A stretch of 64,000 bases of DNA from Streptomyces apocyni (GTDB taxonomy: Bacteria > Actinomycetota > Actinomycetes > Streptomycetales > Streptomycetaceae): the NCBI RefSeq assembly GCF_009739465.1, contig NZ_WHOM01000062.1, positions 1 through 64,000 of the forward strand. Reading direction: 5' to 3'. The notes beneath the pieces were generated by a model. The model saw only the letters and a program-made list of their open reading frames with translations, made no database searches and had not been told where the DNA came from. Both the position numbers and the translations under genes were made by a program. This document shows positions 60,605 to 64,000 of the stretch, piece by piece. Numbering within the stretch: position 1 is the first letter of the stretch; each line of letters starts with the position of its first letter.

Positions 60605-61534
60605 ATGCGCGCGCGATACGGAGTACCCCTGGGAATCTCGGCGGCGATGGCGGCCGGGCTCGGTTACGCGATAGGGATCGAGGCCCGTTCCTTCCGACTC
60701 CGCCGGGTCACCGTGCCCGTACTGCCGCCGGGCATGCGCCCCCTGCGCGTCCTTCAGGTCTCCGACATCCACATGGTGTCCGGACAGCGTAAGAAGCAGC
60801 GTTGGCTGCAGGCGCTGGCGGGGCTGCGCCCCGACTTCGTCATCAACACCGGCGACAACCTCTCCGACCCCGATGGGGTACCGGAGGTCCTGGACGCACT
60901 CGGCCCCCTCCTCCAGTTCCCCGGCGCGTACGTCTTCGGCTCGAACGACTACTACGGCCCGAAGCTGCGCAACCCCGCCCGCTACCTCCTGGAGAAGACC
61001 CAGGGCCGCCACGGCCTCAACGGCAACGCACCCGCCGTGGGCGTCATCCACAATCCGTGGGAGGGCCTACGCGACGGCTTCGACGCGGCGGGCTGGGTGA
61101 ACCTCACCAACACCCGCGGCGCCCTGAAGATCGACGGCTACGAGATCGGCCTCACCGGCCTGGACGACCCACATATCAAGCGCGACCGCTACGCGCGCGT
61201 GGCGGGCGGCCCAGACCCCGCCGCCGACTTCTCGCTCGCCATTGTCCACGCCCCGTACCTGCGCACCCTGGACGCCTTCACGGCGGACGGCTACCCACTG
61301 ATCCTCGCCGGGCACACCCACGGCGGCCAGCTGTGCATCCCCTTCTACGGCGCCCTGGTCACGAACTGCGACCTGGACACCCAGCGAGTCAAGGGCCTCT
61401 CCGCCCACGAGGCGAACGGCCACACCTCCTACCTCCACGTCTCCGCAGGCTGCGGCACCAACCGCTACACCCCGGCCCGCTTCGCCTGCCCCCCAGAAGC
61501 CACACTCCTCACCCTGACCCCCCAACCCGACTGA
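60605..61534 (+). CDS. Membrane-anchored metallophosphoesterase
   Basis: The 309-residue product has a single N-terminal membrane segment (about 7-25) and a calcineurin-like domain. Metal-binding motifs are QVSDIHMVSG, INTGDNLSD, FGSNDYYGP, IVHAPYLR and GHTHGGQLCIP. This is the YkuE/LpxH-like group, often active on phosphodiesters at the membrane. ATG 60605 gives the usual MRARYGVPLG start. From memory it flanks the class A PBP gene in other actinobacteria, so a cell-envelope role is plausible. Confidence 0.92.
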   Translation: MRARYGVPLGISAAMAAGLGYAIGIEARSFRLRRVTVPVLPPGMRPLRVLQVSDIHMVSGQRKKQRWLQALAGLRPDFVINTGDNLSDPDGVPEVLDALGPLLQFPGAYVFGSNDYYGPKLRNPARYLLEKTQGRHGLNGNAPAVGVIHNPWEGLRDGFDAAGWVNLTNTRGALKIDGYEIGLTGLDDPHIKRDRYARVAGGPDPAADFSLAIVHAPYLRTLDAFTADGYPLILAGHTHGGQLCIPFYGALVTNCDLDTQRVKGLSAHEANGHTSYLHVSAGCGTNRYTPARFACPPEATLLTLTPQPD

Positions 61535-61651
61535 CACCCCACGTCACCCCCACCCCCACCCCCACCCCCAGGAAACCGGATTTCGCCTCCGGCCGCCGGT
61601 CCGCTAAAGTAATCGATGTCGCCACGACGCGGTCAGCCGCGCAGGAGACAT

Positions 61652-61725
61652 CGGGGTGTAGCGCAGCTTGGCAGCGCGCTTCGTTCGGGACGAAGAGGTC
61701 GTGGGTTCAAATCCCGCCACCCCGA
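61652..61725 (+). tRNA. tRNA-Pro (anticodon CGG)
   Basis: The gene starts CGGGGTGTAGCGCAGC. Acceptor arms are CGGGGTG and CACCCCG with discriminator A. The anticodon stem CTTCG/CGAAG has loop TTCGGGA with anticodon CGG, and the T arm is GTGGGTTCAAATCCCGC. It reads CCG codons. CCA is not encoded. Confidence 0.96.
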
Positions 61726-61740
61726 CAGTGAAGTACCAGG

Positions 61741-61778
61741 TCAGGGGCCTGATCCGTGAGAGCGGGTCAGGCCCCTGA
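61741..61778 (+). terminator. Hairpin downstream of tRNA-Pro
   Basis: TCAGGGGCCTGATCC and GGGTCAGGCCCCTGA (15-nt arms, one G-U) pair around an 8-nt loop, 15 nt after the tRNA. Confidence 0.75.
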
Positions 61779-61852
61779 GTGGTTTCGGGGCCCTCTGGGG
61801 AGTGGCCGGGTAGTGGATCAAGGAAACTCCACTGCCCGGGAACGCCACATAG

Positions 61853-62187
61853 ATGTTCCCTGTGGGTGGAGAGATCAAGCGCGAGGCCGTCGTAGCCCGT
61901 CTGTGGCAGGACCACCTGGATGCCGAGTTCCCCGCCAGACTGCGCGGTGCGGAACTGGAGAGCATCGACATGGTGGTGCTCGACGTGGACGTCGTCAGCT
62001 GCGTAACGACCTGGCGCAACGGCGGCGGCTCCCCCGATGCAGAGCGCCGCCTGATTCTGCACAACTGCATTACCAAACTCGACAAGGTCCTGCCGCCCTC
62101 ACGGGCTCGGAAGCGCTCCGGTACTACAAGCGCCTGCACCAATTGGCGATGCTCACCTCGCAGACCGGCCCACACTTGACCAAATGA
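61853..62187 (+). pseudogene. Frameshifted small hypothetical protein
   Basis: The first part reads from about 61853 (EIKREAVVARLWQDHLDAEF, then ESIDMVVLDVDVVSCVTTW and ITKLDKVLPP). The family continuation LTGSEALRYYKRLHQLAML follows in another frame from 62098 to the stop at 62187. Loss of one base within 62093-62098 explains the break. As I recall, intact relatives are common in Streptomyces (pattern CVSTWL, then LDRVLPLL, then YYxRLxxLA), with no known function. The first frame runs on to 62179 with a nonsense basic tail. A sequencing error is the alternative. Confidence 0.65.
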
Positions 62188-62203
62188 CACGACGCCTAAA
62201 ATA

Positions 62204-62244
62204 AGCCAGGCCCCGGTATCCACCTTCGGATACCGGGCCTGGCT
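62204..62244 (+). terminator. Hairpin downstream of the frameshifted gene
   Basis: AGCCAGG..CCGGTATCC (62204-62221) pairs with GGATACCGGGCCTGGCT (62228-62244) with one bulged C and a 6-nt loop, 17 nt after the stop. Confidence 0.7.
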
Positions 62245-62327
62245 GGCTCCATCCGCTCCAGTCGCGCGGAGGATGCGCTGGCTTTGAGGAATGTTGGGGC
62301 CCGGGCCCCGGTTTGGGCCCGGGCCGG

Positions 62328-62478
62328 TCTTGCGCTCGTAGCGGCGGAAGCCGCCCAGCCAGCTCACCGTGCGCTCGACGGTCCATCGGTGTCGTCCCAG
62401 GCGAGTGGAGGACTCGGTGCCCCGGCGGGCGATGCGGGGTGTGATGTGACGGGTGCAGAGCCACGACCGATCAGGCAT
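62328..62478 (-). pseudogene. Remnant of an IS5-family transposase
   Basis: About 50 residues read HITPRIARRGTESSTRLGRHRWTVERTVSWLGGFRRYERK in short pieces: the ARRG, RW.VERT..WL..FRR block is the C-terminal DDE (YREK-like) region of IS5-group transposases. The N-terminal two thirds and the last 30-40 residues are missing; a GGGCCC-rich stretch follows directly. No terminal inverted repeats or target duplication are seen, so the element is dead. Confidence 0.65.
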
Positions 62479-63087
62479 CGGGAGGATGACACTACGGATT
62501 CACACTCAAAGCTGCGCGGTTGTATCCAGCCTGTGGGGCGAGAGCCAGCGCGAGCGGTGCTGACGTCGACCTGGCATTTGGACGGTCCCCGATGTCCCCG
62601 TGACTCCCCCTGTGATCTGGCACGAGCTCCTCGTCCTGACGTAGAGCGAACTCGACTGCGCTGAAGGGCAGTTGACGGGATCCAGCGCATCCAGTTATGG
62701 GAGAAGTCTCTCCAGAGTCACGTCAGCAAGCTGGAACCGATCTTGCTTCGACTCCGCGACCGTGAGTTCCGGCTTCGGCTCACTCAGGTCGCCGAGTTCC
62801 TGTCGTGGCCTGACCTGACTGAGCCGCGGCTCGGAGGATCGGTCACCCTTCTGAGCAAGCTTTGCGATCATGCCTTGGACTGCTTGGGGCCTTCGTACGG
62901 GACGAGCCGCTGCCGGGGGAAGAGGGCGGCATGGCCTGGCCCGCCGCGTAGAGCATGCGTACAGAGGGGTCATAGAAGGCATGTGCGACATGTGAACCGC
63001 CTTCTGATCCGTAGCTCTAGCCGGATCGGTCAGGGACGGCTATGCCGGTCGCTACGTGGCCCGGGAAGGGCGGTAGCGGAGGGCGAG
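62479..63087. other. Decayed region without a supported gene
   Basis: About 600 bp between the transposase remnant and the last gene. Frames are short and broken, codon bias is weak, and nothing resembles a known family. It probably holds further remains of an inserted element next to tRNA-Pro. I see no copy of the tRNA 3' end that would mark an attachment site. Confidence 0.5.
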
Positions 63088-63978
63088 TCACCTGTGCCGA
63101 CGGCTCTGCCCGATGATGAAGGCGAGTGCGAGGTGGGAGAGGGGCTGTGAAGTGGCGGGGCCCAGGCGCAGTACCCATTCAGGCATGCGGCAGGCGCTCC
63201 GGGCCCATGTCACGCCGCGGTCGTCCTTGAACTCGTAGGCACCCCACTTCGTACCGGCGGAAGGTTCGACGGAGCCCACCGGTCTACCGTCAAGAGCCAG
63301 CAGCGCGTAGCCGCCGGACGAGTCCTTGCCAGCGCTGCGGATGACGTGCCCGGACACACCGGACGGGTCCCAGACCACCAGTTCCGGCACGGATTTCCCG
63401 GCGCTGCGCTTCTCAACCCGGAACATGGGCTGTCCCGCGGGGCCGCGGACCTCCCAGTACGTCACCTTCACTCCAGGCGCAGGAGACGCGGGCTGCGGAA
63501 GCGTGACCACCGACGCCGAGCGCCGGCCGTCGGGCGTGTGCGCGCCCGCGCCCGTGACAATCAGCAGGTCCCCAGGGAATCCGGGTTCCGCGAGGAGCCG
63601 ACGGACGCGCTTTCCTGCCCGGATCTGCTGCTTCGTCAGGGCACCGAACGCGACCAGCCAGAACAACGACGCGGAGACGGGCAGAGCGGCAGCCCTGAGG
63701 CCCGGACGGTACGGACCCAACGGGCCGACGCGCACCTCGACGGCGCGTCCCGCGTCGCTCCGGCTGAGGCCGTAGATTCCGCCGGAACCGGTGCCGCCAT
63801 CGGCGGTGCGCCATGTCCCCGTGCATCTGAGCGGGCTGCGACTGGCTCCCCGATGACACTCGGCGACCTGCGCGGCGGCCCGCTCTCCTGCCAGGAAGGT
63901 GTACGTCAGCACCGTGGGCCAGAAGAGTCCGCCGAGCATCGCCACGGCTATCGCGGCACGGAGCAACCGAAATCTCAT
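63088..63978 (-). CDS. Membrane protein of unknown function
   Basis: The 296-residue product has membrane segments at about 7-30 (AAIAVAMLGGLFWPTVLTYTF) and 95-113 (AAALPVSASLFWLVAFG), with an extracytoplasmic loop between them containing two Cys (AECHRG, LRCTGTW) that may pair. The following domain of about 180 residues is beta-rich in look (RSASVVTLPQPA, VTYWEVRGPAGQPMF, GYALLALDGRPVGSVEP) and probably cytosolic. I do not recognise a named family, though similar hypothetical proteins occur in Streptomyces. The gene is complete within the window. Confidence 0.7.
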   Translation of the reverse strand: MRFRLLRAAIAVAMLGGLFWPTVLTYTFLAGERAAAQVAECHRGASRSPLRCTGTWRTADGGTGSGGIYGLSRSDAGRAVEVRVGPLGPYRPGLRAAALPVSASLFWLVAFGALTKQQIRAGKRVRRLLAEPGFPGDLLIVTGAGAHTPDGRRSASVVTLPQPASPAPGVKVTYWEVRGPAGQPMFRVEKRSAGKSVPELVVWDPSGVSGHVIRSAGKDSSGGYALLALDGRPVGSVEPSAGTKWGAYEFKDDRGVTWARSACRMPEWVLRLGPATSQPLSHLALAFIIGQSRRHR

Positions 63979-64000
63979 AGTGCAGCAAACTACAGCGGCG

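Noticed and set aside
61703..61725. Possible attachment site: 3' end of tRNA-Pro
   Set aside because: No second copy of this end is visible to the right within the window and no integrase gene is present.
62695..63150. Two overlapping frames in the decayed region (minus 62695-62991 and plus 62743-63150)
   Set aside because: Mixed codon bias, no ribosome sites and no family resemblance; neither is better than chance.

Overview
The window is a stretch of Streptomyces (or very close relative) chromosome. G+C is very high, third codon positions are mostly G or C, and GTG/TTG starts and ATGA/GTGA gene overlaps are common. It carries actinobacterial marker genes: bldG with its neighbouring anti-sigma factor, wblA, a Streptomyces-type crp, a zinc-finger-less lysine-tailed topA, a thymidylate kinase fused to a membrane domain, and the Ssd/Flp-pilus cluster. 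From memory, the order from about 11 kb to 61.5 kb follows the conserved core around SCO3540-SCO3580 of S. coelicolor. The first 10.7 kb and the last 2.3 kb look more strain-specific.

Layout. 0-1.2 kb: two genes of a xanthine dehydrogenase/CO-dehydrogenase-type molybdenum hydroxylase on the minus strand, the Fe-S subunit cut by the window edge. 1.5-4.6 kb: an orphan O-carbamoyltransferase and a DUF5954 protein. 4.7-10 kb: three tandem kinase-fold genes, a pseudokinase followed by two Ser/Thr kinases that each carry an internal twin-arginine-like anchor and a PQQ-type beta-propeller. 10.2 kb: a GNAT acetyltransferase. 11 kb: tRNA-Thr(CGU).

11-26.7 kb, all minus strand: a secreted tripeptidyl-aminopeptidase-like lipoprotein, DNA polymerase III delta', the tmk fusion, topA, a small membrane protein, a methyltransferase, a lipoprotein, the proton-pumping pyrophosphatase hppA, an anti-sigma factor and bldG. 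26.8-29.3 kb: a divergent DEAD-box helicase with a TTA codon. 29.2-34.2 kb: a translationally coupled Flp/Tad-type pilus cluster headed by a CpaE/Ssd-like ATPase. 34.6-34.7 kb: a 6C small RNA on the minus strand between ssd and a HAD hydrolase.

36-47 kb: a degenerate Fic-like protein, a CooC-like ATPase, a polysaccharide-deacetylase-like lipoprotein, a SulP transporter fused to a beta-carbonic anhydrase, acsA, nhaA, a small membrane protein and an epoxide-hydrolase-like enzyme. 47.5-53.4 kb: a MarP-type membrane serine protease, a CoA-type NUDIX enzyme, endonuclease III with a repeat-built basic tail, crp, and a coupled MBL-hydrolase/NUDIX pair. 53.5-61.5 kb: RidA, DUF4177, paired ArsA-like ATPases with a possible histidine-rich ORF wedged between them, wblA, a class A penicillin-binding protein, a GatB/YqeY protein and a metallophosphoesterase. 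61.6-64 kb: tRNA-Pro(CGG), then a decayed region with a frameshifted gene and an IS5-type transposase remnant, then a membrane protein.

Functionally the centre is a developmental and cell-envelope block: BldG signalling, Crp, WblA, cell-wall synthesis and pilus/septum genes sit among housekeeping DNA-metabolism genes. Several genes appear to be read from leaderless transcripts, because a TANNNT -10 hexamer lies 6-8 nt before the start codon. No CRISPR array, integrase, intact insertion sequence or biosynthetic gene cluster is visible.
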